DNA from: CALBPI01 sp039821605
GTDB lineage: Bacteria; Pseudomonadota; Gammaproteobacteria; Steroidobacterales; Woeseiaceae
Direction of reading: 5' to 3'
Assembly: GCA_039821605.1 (NCBI GenBank)
Contig: JBCBNV010000004.1
Coordinates: 310,001-374,000 of the forward strand
Length of the DNA stretch: 64,000 nt
Below, in pieces: positions 17,055 to 24,645 of this stretch. Position numbers and translations under genes: made by a program. Within the stretch, counting starts at the first letter, position 1. Each line of letters starts with the position of its first letter. Under the pieces are notes generated by a model that did not search any database, was not told the DNA's origin, and worked only from the letters and a program-made list of their open reading frames with translations.

Positions 17055-17861
17055 ATGAAGGTTTCTAGAGTATTTGCCGTCGTGTTGCTATTCGTTGCTC
17101 TTGTGGTCGCACCACAATCTCGAGCATGTGCGGGATGGCCAACACCGATGGTTCCGACGATAGACGCGTTGGTGGCGTCAAGCGAGACTATTGCCCTTGC
17201 GAAATTGGCAAGTGTCCGAGAAGCAGGACAGGGAAAATCAGACTTGATGTTTGCAGTGGTCGAGCAACTGAAAGGAACTCCAGAACCAAGGCTCTCATTT
17301 CAGGCTCAAGTGACGCTATCAGCCACATCTGAGTCTTCCGAGTCTATTGCGCCCTACGCCAACGTTCCCACAGGCGGGGCTTTCTGGCTTCACGACAAAA
17401 CACCGGGAACGCTGGAGGCGGACTGCTCGGTGAGCTATCGCCGACTTTCCATACAACAAACCTATGTGGTCATGGTGGGCGGAGACTTGGGGAAGTACTC
17501 AATTCTCCCCGTTTCTGGTCCAGAAGATTCTTGGTACAAGGCGGTAGTCGCGGCCCTGGGCGGAGCATCGGCAGCAGAGATCGCCGACCTGCTTACCACG
17601 GGCGAGCTCTTCGATAGATTCGGCGTGCTTCAATGTACTGGATTGAGCTCGAAGAACGATCGTGTGAGGCTAATACTTGCCGAATCGGGATTTCGTTTAG
17701 ATCAGCTGGAGAATAGACATCGAATCTGCGGGAGTGCGGGCGCGTACTTTGTGGTCGGCTACAACGACGAAGTGTCGGCTGGTGGTGTGAAGGTGCCAAT
17801 CTCCGACGGCCGACTAGCTATTGAGAAGGTAAGCGCTGTATTAGGTGGCTTGCCTAATTGA
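17055..17861 (+). CDS. Hypothetical secreted protein (268 aa)
   Basis: The signal peptide is clear (MKVSRVFAVVLLFVALVVAPQSRA). The mature domain has SSETIALAKLASVREAG and DLMFAVVEQLKGTPEPRLSF, then GAFWLHDKTPGTLEADCSVSYRRLSIQQTYVVMVG. This pattern resembles the netrin/TIMP-like or heat-shock-like domains of secreted beta-barrel proteins in which a Cys follows the opening (RACAGWP). No family could be named. It stands in the GC-poorer block between the inverted-repeat element and a tiny membrane-protein gene. Confidence 0.6.
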   Translation: MKVSRVFAVVLLFVALVVAPQSRACAGWPTPMVPTIDALVASSETIALAKLASVREAGQGKSDLMFAVVEQLKGTPEPRLSFQAQVTLSATSESSESIAPYANVPTGGAFWLHDKTPGTLEADCSVSYRRLSIQQTYVVMVGGDLGKYSILPVSGPEDSWYKAVVAALGGASAAEIADLLTTGELFDRFGVLQCTGLSSKNDRVRLILAESGFRLDQLENRHRICGSAGAYFVVGYNDEVSAGGVKVPISDGRLAIEKVSAVLGGLPN

Positions 17862-17931
17862 GAGATGCTTCGAGGATGCGGCGCTGGGGTAGTGGCTTTG
17901 TGTCTTCGTCGACCCTGTGGGGTAAGGTCCA

Positions 17932-18144
17932 ATGGACGAAGATGGAAAGCTAGTCCTAACGGCTGAGCTTGTTTTGGCGCCGAGCGCGCTTCTGTTGGGT
18001 TGGACGGCGTTTTGCTTCCTTAAGGAGCGTGATACGAGTCTTTCGTGGACCGGCACATTGTTGTTTTTCGCTGCCTCGGCCGTTGTAGCGTTCTTCGTGG
18101 TTGGCTATATGCGCATAGCCGAGGATCGGAAATCGAGAAAGTAG
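17932..18144 (+). CDS. Small two-helix membrane protein (70 aa)
   Basis: The protein has two membrane helices (about 10-30 and 40-59), a short loop with KERDTSLSW and a basic C-terminus. AAGGT lies seven bases before the ATG. Small length and lack of known relatives keep confidence low, but the hydrophobic pattern and the ribosome site are what a real gene would show. It is the last gene of the GC-poor block before repeat cluster 3. Confidence 0.5.
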   Translation: MDEDGKLVLTAELVLAPSALLLGWTAFCFLKERDTSLSWTGTLLFFAASAVVAFFVVGYMRIAEDRKSRK

Positions 18145-18164
18145 ACAGCGGCCAGAGCCAGGTG

Positions 18165-18313
18165 AGTCTCGCAGCGACGTGGCGATCTTATCGGCCATGC
18201 AAAAGCGTTTGGAGATTGCCGCGCCCGCTTTGCGGGCTCGCAATGACGGATGGGCTCGCAATGACGTATGGGTTGGGAGATTGCCGCGGCCACTGCGTGG
18301 CCTCGCAATGACG
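18165..18313. repeat. Dispersed GGAGATTGCCGCG/CGCAATGACG repeat, cluster 3
   Basis: There is a partial inverted copy near 18165..18190, a full copy at 18209..18248, a half copy GGGCTCGCAATGACG at 18252..18266 and a full copy at 18273..18313 with the core CGCGGCCACTGCGTGGCC. It is the same family as at 6.8 and 12.7 kb. Together with cluster 2 it brackets the GC-poor block of orphan genes. Confidence 0.85.
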
Positions 18314-18321
18314 GTGCTGTT

Positions 18322-18615
18322 TTAGGGCGCCACCCCGTCAAACAACTTCAAATCCATCTCGCCCTCAACACAATCGAGGATCGGCGGCACGAGCTCGTCG
18401 TGGAAGTCGATGCCCATGTGGTGGTCGAAGGCGGCTTTGTCCTTGAACGCACCGTAGACGACATAGACGTTGTCGGCTTCCTGCTGTTTGAGCACGTGGT
18501 AGGACACGAGGTCGGGCTCGTGCTCGTAGGCCAGGTTCGTGAGCTTGGTCTGTAGCTCTTCGAATTCTGCGACGCGGTCGGCTTTCACGTTCAGCGTGGC
18601 GACAAAAGACATCAT
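18322..18615 (-). CDS. Antibiotic biosynthesis monooxygenase (ABM) domain protein
   Basis: The 97-residue protein matches the dimeric alpha+beta barrel ABM/quinol-monooxygenase type: MMSFVATLNVKADRVAEFEELQTKLTNLAYEHEPDLVSYHVLKQ, then VYVVYGAFKDKAAFDHHMG. The start was set at 18615, where ATGA overlaps the stop of the acyl-CoA ligase by 4 bases. Such domains act on aromatic or quinol-type substrates or degrade heme. Here it follows a CoA ligase and a second ABM gene on the same transcript. The order (ABM, ligase, ABM) suggests an aromatic or lipid degradation pathway. Confidence 0.85.
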   Translation of the reverse strand: MMSFVATLNVKADRVAEFEELQTKLTNLAYEHEPDLVSYHVLKQQEADNVYVVYGAFKDKAAFDHHMGIDFHDELVPPILDCVEGEMDLKLFDGVAP

Positions 18616-20276
18616 GAGGCGGCCTCCAGTTCTCGGGTGAGCTGGTCTTTGAGTTTGAATTTCTGGATCTTGCTCGTGGACATGGGCCACTCGGTGACGA
18701 AGCGCACGTAGCGCGGCACCTTAAAGCTCGCGATCTCGCCTTTGCAGAATTCCATGAGCTCCTGGCCTTCGACGCTGGCGCCGGGCTTGAGCTCGATGAA
18801 GGCAGCGGCGACTTCGCCCAAGCGGGCATCGGGGACACCGACGACCTGCGCCATCTTCACGGCGTCGTGGCGTGCCAGGAAGCTTTCGATCTCGGCGGCG
18901 GCGACATTCTCGCCACCCACCTTGAGCATGTCCTTCGTGCGGCCGTAGAACATGATCGAGCCGTCGTCGTCGAGCGAGCCGACGTCACCTGTGTGGTACC
19001 AGCCGTCGCTGTCGAGCGCCTCGGCCGTCTTCTCGGGGTCTTTGTAGTAGTACTCAAACAGGCTGTAGCCGCGCACGAGAATCTCGCCGCGCTCGCCGTT
19101 TGGCAGGTCCTCGCCCGTGTCGGCGTCGACGATTCGGACTTCCATGCCGGGCAGCGGCGTGCCCAGTCGCGAGATGCGGCGGTCGAGCGGTGCGTCGAGT
19201 TCACTCGTGCAGACCGTGCCCGCGGTTTCGGTCATGCCAAACGTGCCAACCTGGATCGTGTTGGGCATCGCTTTCTGCATGGCTTCAGCAATGCCCGGCG
19301 GCTGTACAGCAAAGTTCGAGTTCATCAAGCGCACGGCCGAGAGGTCGGTCTTCTCGAAGTCCGGGTGGTTGATGAGGTCGGACATGATCGTGATGAAGCA
19401 CGGGTAGGTCACCGAGGCGCGTTCTTCCTCAAGCATCTTGAGCGCCACGCCCGCGTCGAAGTGCGACATCGTCAGATAGGCGGCGCCGACATCGAACGAG
19501 GCGACGATAGGCAGGATGGCCGCGATGTGGAACGTCGGCAGCGGTGACCAGAACCGATCCTCTGCAGTGAGCTGATAGCGCTGGCGGCCCAGCGCAATCG
19601 AGTTGCGCACCATGGCCTCGTGGCTAATCACGGCACCCTTGGGGTTGGCCGTGGTGCCCGAGGTGTAGAGCATGAGGCCGGGGTCCCGCACGCTGACTTT
19701 CATACGGCGTTCGTGCACGGCGTCTTCGCTGACGGTGTCAGCCAGCGCCAGGAACTGATCCTGCGGAAGGAAACCGGGCGGCGTGCTCTCCCCCAGCAGC
19801 ACGAGGCTGCGCAGCTTGGGTGCGGCCTTCAAAGACAAGTTGGCGCCGTCGGGCGCGTCGGCGATCTCGGGCAACCCACGCGTCATGCGCTCCACGAAGT
19901 CGACCTGCTCGGCGATCTTGTCTGTGGTCACCAGACAAACGAGATCGCCATTCTCGATCACGTAAGCGAGTTCATGCGCCTGGTAACGGGCGTTGACGGG
20001 CACGGGCACGCCACCCGCGAGCGCGACACCGAAAAACAGCTCCGCGAACTCGTGGCAGGTCGGCAGCAGGATGCCGACGTGCTCGCCGCGCTGCACACCG
20101 AGCGCGATGAAGCGCTGCGCGCAGCGCATAGCGGCGGCGGCCAGCTCGCCATAGGTCTGGCGGAAGTCGGGAAAGACGATTGCGGGTGAGTCGGCGTGCT
20201 CATCGGCGGCGGCCAGCAACAGGTCGCCGAGCGTGGTGACGCGGATGCGGTTGTCGCGGGTCAGGGCACTGGTCAT
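18612..20276 (-). CDS. AMP-dependent acyl-CoA synthetase/ligase
   Basis: The 554-residue protein is a full-length adenylate-forming enzyme. The P-loop-like motif YTSGTTANPKG is at about 204-214. The TFGMTETAG region and WYHTGDVGSLDDDG (hinge approach) follow, and the C-terminal catalytic lysine region MSTSKIQKFKL is at about 532-541. It would activate a carboxylic acid as acyl-AMP and then acyl-CoA. The acid cannot be named, but the two ABM proteins and the divergent Rieske oxygenase point to an aromatic or lipid acid. It sits 13 bases after the first ABM gene and shares a 4-base overlap with the second. Confidence 0.93.
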   Translation of the reverse strand: MTSALTRDNRIRVTTLGDLLLAAADEHADSPAIVFPDFRQTYGELAAAAMRCAQRFIALGVQRGEHVGILLPTCHEFAELFFGVALAGGVPVPVNARYQAHELAYVIENGDLVCLVTTDKIAEQVDFVERMTRGLPEIADAPDGANLSLKAAPKLRSLVLLGESTPPGFLPQDQFLALADTVSEDAVHERRMKVSVRDPGLMLYTSGTTANPKGAVISHEAMVRNSIALGRQRYQLTAEDRFWSPLPTFHIAAILPIVASFDVGAAYLTMSHFDAGVALKMLEEERASVTYPCFITIMSDLINHPDFEKTDLSAVRLMNSNFAVQPPGIAEAMQKAMPNTIQVGTFGMTETAGTVCTSELDAPLDRRISRLGTPLPGMEVRIVDADTGEDLPNGERGEILVRGYSLFEYYYKDPEKTAEALDSDGWYHTGDVGSLDDDGSIMFYGRTKDMLKVGGENVAAAEIESFLARHDAVKMAQVVGVPDARLGEVAAAFIELKPGASVEGQELMEFCKGEIASFKVPRYVRFVTEWPMSTSKIQKFKLKDQLTRELEAAS

Positions 20277-20289
20277 GTCGGCGGCCGGC

Positions 20290-20589
20290 TCAGGCGTCGA
20301 GCGGGTCGAGGTACTCGCGCTCGTAGGGGCCGTCGAGGCACTCGACGAGGTCGGGCACGATCGCTTCGAAGTAGGGCGTCTTCATGTGCGCTTCTTCGGC
20401 GGCTTCTGTCAGGAAGCTCTCGAAGACCGCGTAGCCATTCTCTTCGTCGCGCAGCTTGTAGAAGCGGAAGTACAGGCACTCGGGCTCATGCGCCAGCACC
20501 TTCTCCGTCAGCCGCGTGCAGCAGTCGATGAACTGCTCCCGTTTCTCGGGATGAATATTCATCCGCGAGAGAAACGATACGATCGCCAT
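20290..20589 (-). CDS. Antibiotic biosynthesis monooxygenase (ABM) domain protein
   Basis: The 99-residue protein begins MAIVSFLSRMNIHPEKREQF and continues CTRLTEKVLAHEPECLYFRFYKLRDEENGYAVFESF, the usual ABM pattern. ATG 20589 follows GGGGGA with a 5-base spacer. The gene begins the three-gene unit (ABM, ligase, ABM) and is divergent from the Rieske ferredoxin with about 120 bases between. A hairpin lies in the intergenic region. Its partner 18322..18615 is similar in length and fold but clearly different in sequence, so they may act on different steps. Confidence 0.85.
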   Translation of the reverse strand: MAIVSFLSRMNIHPEKREQFIDCCTRLTEKVLAHEPECLYFRFYKLRDEENGYAVFESFLTEAAEEAHMKTPYFEAIVPDLVECLDGPYEREYLDPLDA

Positions 20590-20635
20590 GGCATTCCCCC
20601 GATTCAGCCAGCTCAAGAGCATACCGGCGCCCTTA

Positions 20636-20667
20636 GAAAAAAAACAGTCAGGGCTGTTTCTTTTTTT
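20636..20667. repeat. Hairpin with A/T-rich arms in divergent promoter region
   Basis: AAACAG (20642..20647) pairs with CTGTTT (20654..20659), with A and T runs extending the arms (GAAAAAAAA on the left, TTTTTTT on the right with one bulge). It could work as a bidirectional terminator, but it lies between two divergent gene starts, which is odd. It may be a palindromic repeat or an operator. Confidence 0.4.
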
Positions 20668-20708
20668 GGGTCAGGGTGGTATCCCTGTGCGCCGACGGAG
20701 GTAAGCCT

Positions 20709-21020
20709 TTGGCCAAGCAATACATCATCGACGCCAGCGAGGTCGCGGCGGGCAAGACCCGGCCAGTGAGCGTGGGCGACCGCAAGCTGCTCGTCTGTCA
20801 CTCGGGCGACGACTACTATGTGGTCGAAAACCAGTGTTCGCACGCCATGGCCCGACTGACGGGCGGCAAACTGCGCGGCCACAAGATCTTCTGCCCGCTG
20901 CACTCGGCGCCATTTGACCTGCGCGACGGCAGCCCGCTCGGTGCGCCCGCGACCGAGCCCATCTGCGCCTACGCGACCACGGTCGAGGACGGCAAGGTCT
21001 TCGCGGTACTGCCCGACTAG
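20709..21020 (+). CDS. Rieske [2Fe-2S] ferredoxin
   Basis: TTG 20709 is chosen as start because GGAGG stands seven bases upstream; the open frame before it is intergenic. The 103-residue protein is a whole Rieske domain: C43-x-H45 (CSHAM) and C62-x2-H65 (CPLH), followed by the hairpin SAPFDLRDGSPLGAPATEPI. It should pass electrons to the oxygenase encoded 94 bases downstream. No flavoprotein reductase gene is in the vicinity, so the reductase must lie elsewhere. Confidence 0.9.
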   Translation: MAKQYIIDASEVAAGKTRPVSVGDRKLLVCHSGDDYYVVENQCSHAMARLTGGKLRGHKIFCPLHSAPFDLRDGSPLGAPATEPICAYATTVEDGKVFAVLPD

Positions 21021-21114
21021 TCCGCGTCCAGAAAACCGTCAGCTCTGCTTGTTTTTCCGCAGGGCACGTTGCTAGTATCGACGGGCTATTCGCGAGCACT
21101 CCGGGGGAAAGCAG

Positions 21115-22476
21115 ATGAGCGTTGGTTACCAGCCCAAGTGGCCCATGGACCTTGGCGCACCCGCCGATTCTTTAGAGGCCAAGCAACCGGACATCGACAA
21201 CGGCCTGGTGGTCTATGACCCCGCGCGCTACCACTCGCGCGAGTTCATGGAACAGGAGATGGAGAAGCTCTGGCCGCGCGTCTGGCTGCTGGCCGGCGTC
21301 ACCTCGGACATCCCCTACGACGGCGACTACTTCACCTTCGAGGTCGGCCGCGAGCAGTTCATTGTCGTTCGCCAGGAAGACGACTCGATCAAGGCGTTCT
21401 ACAACGTCTGCCCGCACCGCGGGAACCGTGTGTGCCTGAACGAGCGCGGTGCGGCCGGCAGCTTTGCCTGCGCGTTCCACGGCTGGCGCTTCGGCATCAA
21501 CGGCAAGCTCGAGCACATCACCGACGAACACACTTTCGACCCGAAACTCGTCGAACACCGCCCGGGTTTGGCTGAGGTCGCCTGTGACTCCGTCGGCGGC
21601 ATCATCTTCATCAACATGGACGGCAACGCGCCGCCGTTGCAGGAATACCTGGGCCTGCCTGAGGGCTACATCGAGCAGTACAAGGCCGACGAGATGAAGG
21701 TCGTGCACCACGTGCGCAGTGCGTGGAAGGCGAACTGGAAGCTCGGCGTCGACGCCTTCTACGAGACCTATCACCTGCCCTACGTACACCCGCAGACACA
21801 GGGCGTGATGGAGGACTACTCGCAGAACGACCTGTACCCCAACGGCGCGTCACGAATGATCGTGCCGATCTGCACCAAGTCGCACCGCGTCGAGGACCAG
21901 GACACCGTCGACCCGTACCAGGCCGCGATGATGGCCGACGTCGGCATCGACCCTGCGACCTTCAGCGGCACCGCGCGCGAGGTTCGCGAAGCCGTGCAGC
22001 GGGCCAAGCGACAGCGCGCCAAGGACATGGACCTGGATCACTACGAGAACTTCACCGACGGCCAGCTCACCGATAGCTGGGCCACGGGCCTGTTCCCGAA
22101 CGTGCAGATGGGCATGCACCCGGAGGGCGTGTTCATCATGCGCTTCATCCCGGACGGCGACGACCCGGAGCTGTTCTACTACGAGACCATGATCCTGTAC
22201 CGGCCGGTCGACAACCCCGACTGGAAGGTGCCGGCCTGGATGGGCCTGCCCGAAGGCACCGACGTCTCCGGTGAAACGCGGCCAGACGTCATCCACGTGC
22301 CGCTTGGTGAGCTGCCCGAGCTGGGCGAGGTGCTGGACCAGGACGCGGAGCTGCTGCCTGTCGTGCAGAAGGGTGTGCGCTCGCGTGCGTTCAAGGGCTC
22401 GCTCTACGGCGACCAGGAACAGCGTGTGCGCCACTTTGAGGCCGAGCTCGAACGCTACATCACGGGCGAAAAATAG
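21115..22476 (+). CDS. Aromatic ring-hydroxylating-type oxygenase, Rieske alpha subunit
   Basis: The 453-residue protein has an N-terminal Rieske cluster (C99-x-H101 in CPHRGNR and C119-x2-H122 in CAFH) and a C-terminal catalytic domain. The mononuclear iron ligands are in NWKLGVDAFYETYHLPYVH (H220, H225). It would hydroxylate an aromatic or similar substrate with O2. The start follows GGGGGA. No beta subunit gene is adjacent, so it may be a single-subunit oxygenase. The ferredoxin gene upstream and the CoA ligase operon opposite suggest a common pathway (inference). Confidence 0.93.
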   Translation: MSVGYQPKWPMDLGAPADSLEAKQPDIDNGLVVYDPARYHSREFMEQEMEKLWPRVWLLAGVTSDIPYDGDYFTFEVGREQFIVVRQEDDSIKAFYNVCPHRGNRVCLNERGAAGSFACAFHGWRFGINGKLEHITDEHTFDPKLVEHRPGLAEVACDSVGGIIFINMDGNAPPLQEYLGLPEGYIEQYKADEMKVVHHVRSAWKANWKLGVDAFYETYHLPYVHPQTQGVMEDYSQNDLYPNGASRMIVPICTKSHRVEDQDTVDPYQAAMMADVGIDPATFSGTAREVREAVQRAKRQRAKDMDLDHYENFTDGQLTDSWATGLFPNVQMGMHPEGVFIMRFIPDGDDPELFYYETMILYRPVDNPDWKVPAWMGLPEGTDVSGETRPDVIHVPLGELPELGEVLDQDAELLPVVQKGVRSRAFKGSLYGDQEQRVRHFEAELERYITGEK

Positions 22477-22486
22477 CGGCCGCACC

Positions 22487-23038
22487 GTGAGCGCCGCCGA
22501 CGAGTTCACGCACCGTATCGCGGGCAACGACGACGTGCCCGCAATCGTCGCGCTCATGCGCGCCTCGATCGAAGTAAACATGGCCGACTTCCTGTCGACG
22601 GAAGAAATCGAGGCGGCCAAGGAAACGATGGGCGTTGACCAAACGCTCATCGACGACGGCACCTACTTCCTCATCGAGTCGCGTGACGTGGTGCCCGTAC
22701 TCGTCGGCTGCGGCGGCTGGGGCAAACGGCGCACGCTATACGGCGGCAACCACACCGTCGGCCGTGACGACAGCCTCAGCGACCCCGCCACCGAGCCCGC
22801 CCGGATTCGCGCCATGTACACACACCCCGAGTGGACGCGCCGCGGTATCGGTACCTTGCTGCTGGATCTTGGCGAACAGGCGGCGCGCGACGCGGGTTTC
22901 TCGACCATCGAGCTGGGCTCCACGATCCCCGGCCTGCCGCTGTACGCTGCGCGCGGCTACGAGGAGGTTGAGACCTACGTGCACCAGGGTGCCAACGGTG
23001 CTGACAACACCGTGATCCGGATGGTGAAGGCGCTCTAG
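22487..23038 (+). CDS. GNAT family N-acetyltransferase
   Basis: The start is GTG 22487, giving 183 residues; the frame further up runs through the oxygenase gene. The GNAT core is clear: MYTHPEWTRRGIGTLLLDLGEQAARDAG (acetyl-CoA loop R/Q-x-x-G-x-G/A as RRGIG) and LPLYAARGYEEVE at the end. It lies 10 bases after the oxygenase stop, so it is co-transcribed with it. The substrate is unknown. An internal ATG at 22558 would make it shorter. Confidence 0.82.
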   Translation: MSAADEFTHRIAGNDDVPAIVALMRASIEVNMADFLSTEEIEAAKETMGVDQTLIDDGTYFLIESRDVVPVLVGCGGWGKRRTLYGGNHTVGRDDSLSDPATEPARIRAMYTHPEWTRRGIGTLLLDLGEQAARDAGFSTIELGSTIPGLPLYAARGYEEVETYVHQGANGADNTVIRMVKAL

Positions 23039-23040
23039 CG

Positions 23041-23715
23041 TCAGGCCGCCGCAGTCTTGCCGCGCAGGCGGATTCGCACAAGCCAAAACAGCATCAGCAG
23101 CAGGATCAGTGGCTCCGGAATTGAGAGCAGGCCCGATTCGCGCATCGCCGCCGGGAAGGCGCTGGCGCCTGGTCCCGTAAACGCCGAGCCCGCGGCAATA
23201 AAGAACGCTATGCACATGCGCCAGAGGTGTCGCGACACGCGGGCGCGCCGCTCACGTGGCTGCCGCCAACGCACCAGTCGCCAGAGATCGAACACCGTGC
23301 CGGTGCCCGCGATGCCACCCAAGAACGCGTAAGCCACGACGGGGTAACCCTGGAAGGTGCCTTCTGCATTGCCGGCCGCCAGCCAGGCCATGGCGCCCAT
23401 GGAGACCGCGAGTCCGAGCCCCGCGGTGGCCAGCAAGGCCTCGGGCCAAGCGTTGTGGGGATCGCGTCGTCGCGCGGCGAGCACGCCTGTTGCGATGAGG
23501 TAGGCCGTAAGCAAGCCGGCCAGTAGGGTGATGAGCTGCCCGGGCAGCACGGCGGCGACGACGGCGCCCGTCAGCGCACTGAGCCCCATGGTCGCCGCGA
23601 AGACCTGACCGCTGCGCCGGTGCGGCTGTCCGCCCTTGCGGCTCGCGAGCGCCCAGGCGCCGGCCAGAACTGCGAGCGCGCCCGTCGCGATGTGAAGCCA
23701 AACGATGCCTTGCAC
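23041..23715 (-). CDS. DUF2306-like multipass membrane protein
   Basis: The 224-residue protein has about six hydrophobic segments. The N-terminal block (HIATGALAVLAGAWALASRKGGQPHRRSGQVFA) with its paired His resembles DUF2306. The C-terminus ends in a seventh hydrophobic stretch (EPLILLLMLFWLVRIRLRGK). No activity is known for the family. It is convergent with the GNAT gene, with only 2 bases between stops, and lies 8 bases downstream of the GST gene, so it may be on the GST transcript. Confidence 0.7.
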   Translation of the reverse strand: MQGIVWLHIATGALAVLAGAWALASRKGGQPHRRSGQVFAATMGLSALTGAVVAAVLPGQLITLLAGLLTAYLIATGVLAARRRDPHNAWPEALLATAGLGLAVSMGAMAWLAAGNAEGTFQGYPVVAYAFLGGIAGTGTVFDLWRLVRWRQPRERRARVSRHLWRMCIAFFIAAGSAFTGPGASAFPAAMRESGLLSIPEPLILLLMLFWLVRIRLRGKTAAA

Positions 23716-23723
23716 GCCGGGTC

Positions 23724-24632
23724 TCAGGCGCGCTCGACGCGGTAGCCCAGCCGCGGAAAATGTACGTGCACCGTGCCTACGGTGTCGTTGGTCACGGCGA
23801 TGACGATCTGGTCGGCATCGAGGCCGGCCAGGGTGCCGTGGCTTATCCCGCGGTCCGAGAAGGTCGGCGCCACCGTCACCGTCTGTCCACCGTGCAGGCC
23901 CAGCGGGTCTTCGGTGTCGATGCTCAGAGACGCCGTGGGCTCGCAGCTTCGTGCGAGCTCTTGGGCGGAGTCCGCGTCGCTGTGCTGTCGCGTGCCTTCG
24001 CCCAGCGCCGCTACGCGCGCTTCCCAGTCGGGCAACCAGATGAGATCACCGAGCAGCGTCGCACTCTCGGCAAATGCGGCGCGCGCAAACCAGAACACGG
24101 CCCAGGCGTGCAGGTCCGTCATGGAAACGGCTTTGCCGCGCAGGAACGTGCGGCCATCGGAGAGCTGGCGGTCGACGCGCGTCGCGTGCACGCGCAGCAG
24201 CGCGCGCGCCTGGTCGCTCTCCGCGCGCACCCTGTCGAAATCGAGCCGCGAGAACACCGCTTTGCGGTCTTCGGTGAAGGCAGGCTCCCAGTCTTCACTG
24301 AAGGCATCGATAGCCATGTGCAGGCCGGCCTCGAAAAACTGCTCACCCCAGAGCACGGCGGCTGCGTCGTCGACGGCATCCCCCGTCAAAGGCGGGTCCG
24401 TAGCATGGGCATCGAGCGCCGCCGCGATGCGGGCATTGTCGACATAGATGTCGGCGCCATCCTGAAGCACGGGTGTGCCGCGGTAGCCGCCTGTGAACAC
24501 CTCGAGCTCGGGCTTGGGCGCGATCATGGGCGTTTCGACGAAGCCGTAGCGGGCCCCCTTGATGGCCAGCATCTTGAGTGCCTTCTGCGTGAAGGGCGAG
24601 GCGTCGTAGGCGTGCAGAATCAATCCGTCCAT
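23724..24632 (-). CDS. Glutathione S-transferase family protein with C-terminal extension
   Basis: The protein is about 302 residues: a thioredoxin-like N-terminal GST domain (MDGLILHAYDASPFTQKALKMLAIKG, then RGTPVLQDGADIYVDNARIAAAL) and a helical C-terminal domain (about 90-210). About 80 further residues follow (DTEDPLGLHGGQTVTVAPTFSDRG), a beta-rich tail not seen in ordinary GSTs. ATG 24632 follows GGAG with a 6-base spacer. It lies 13 bases after the other GST gene, so the two are an operon. The extra domain is its oddest feature. Confidence 0.85.
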   Translation of the reverse strand: MDGLILHAYDASPFTQKALKMLAIKGARYGFVETPMIAPKPELEVFTGGYRGTPVLQDGADIYVDNARIAAALDAHATDPPLTGDAVDDAAAVLWGEQFFEAGLHMAIDAFSEDWEPAFTEDRKAVFSRLDFDRVRAESDQARALLRVHATRVDRQLSDGRTFLRGKAVSMTDLHAWAVFWFARAAFAESATLLGDLIWLPDWEARVAALGEGTRQHSDADSAQELARSCEPTASLSIDTEDPLGLHGGQTVTVAPTFSDRGISHGTLAGLDADQIVIAVTNDTVGTVHVHFPRLGYRVERA

Positions 24633-24645
24633 CGCGGTCTCCGGG

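Noticed and set aside
21172..22662. Minus-strand frames opposite the Rieske oxygenase
   Set aside because: The oxygenase has all iron ligands on the plus strand; these are shadow frames typical of high-GC DNA.
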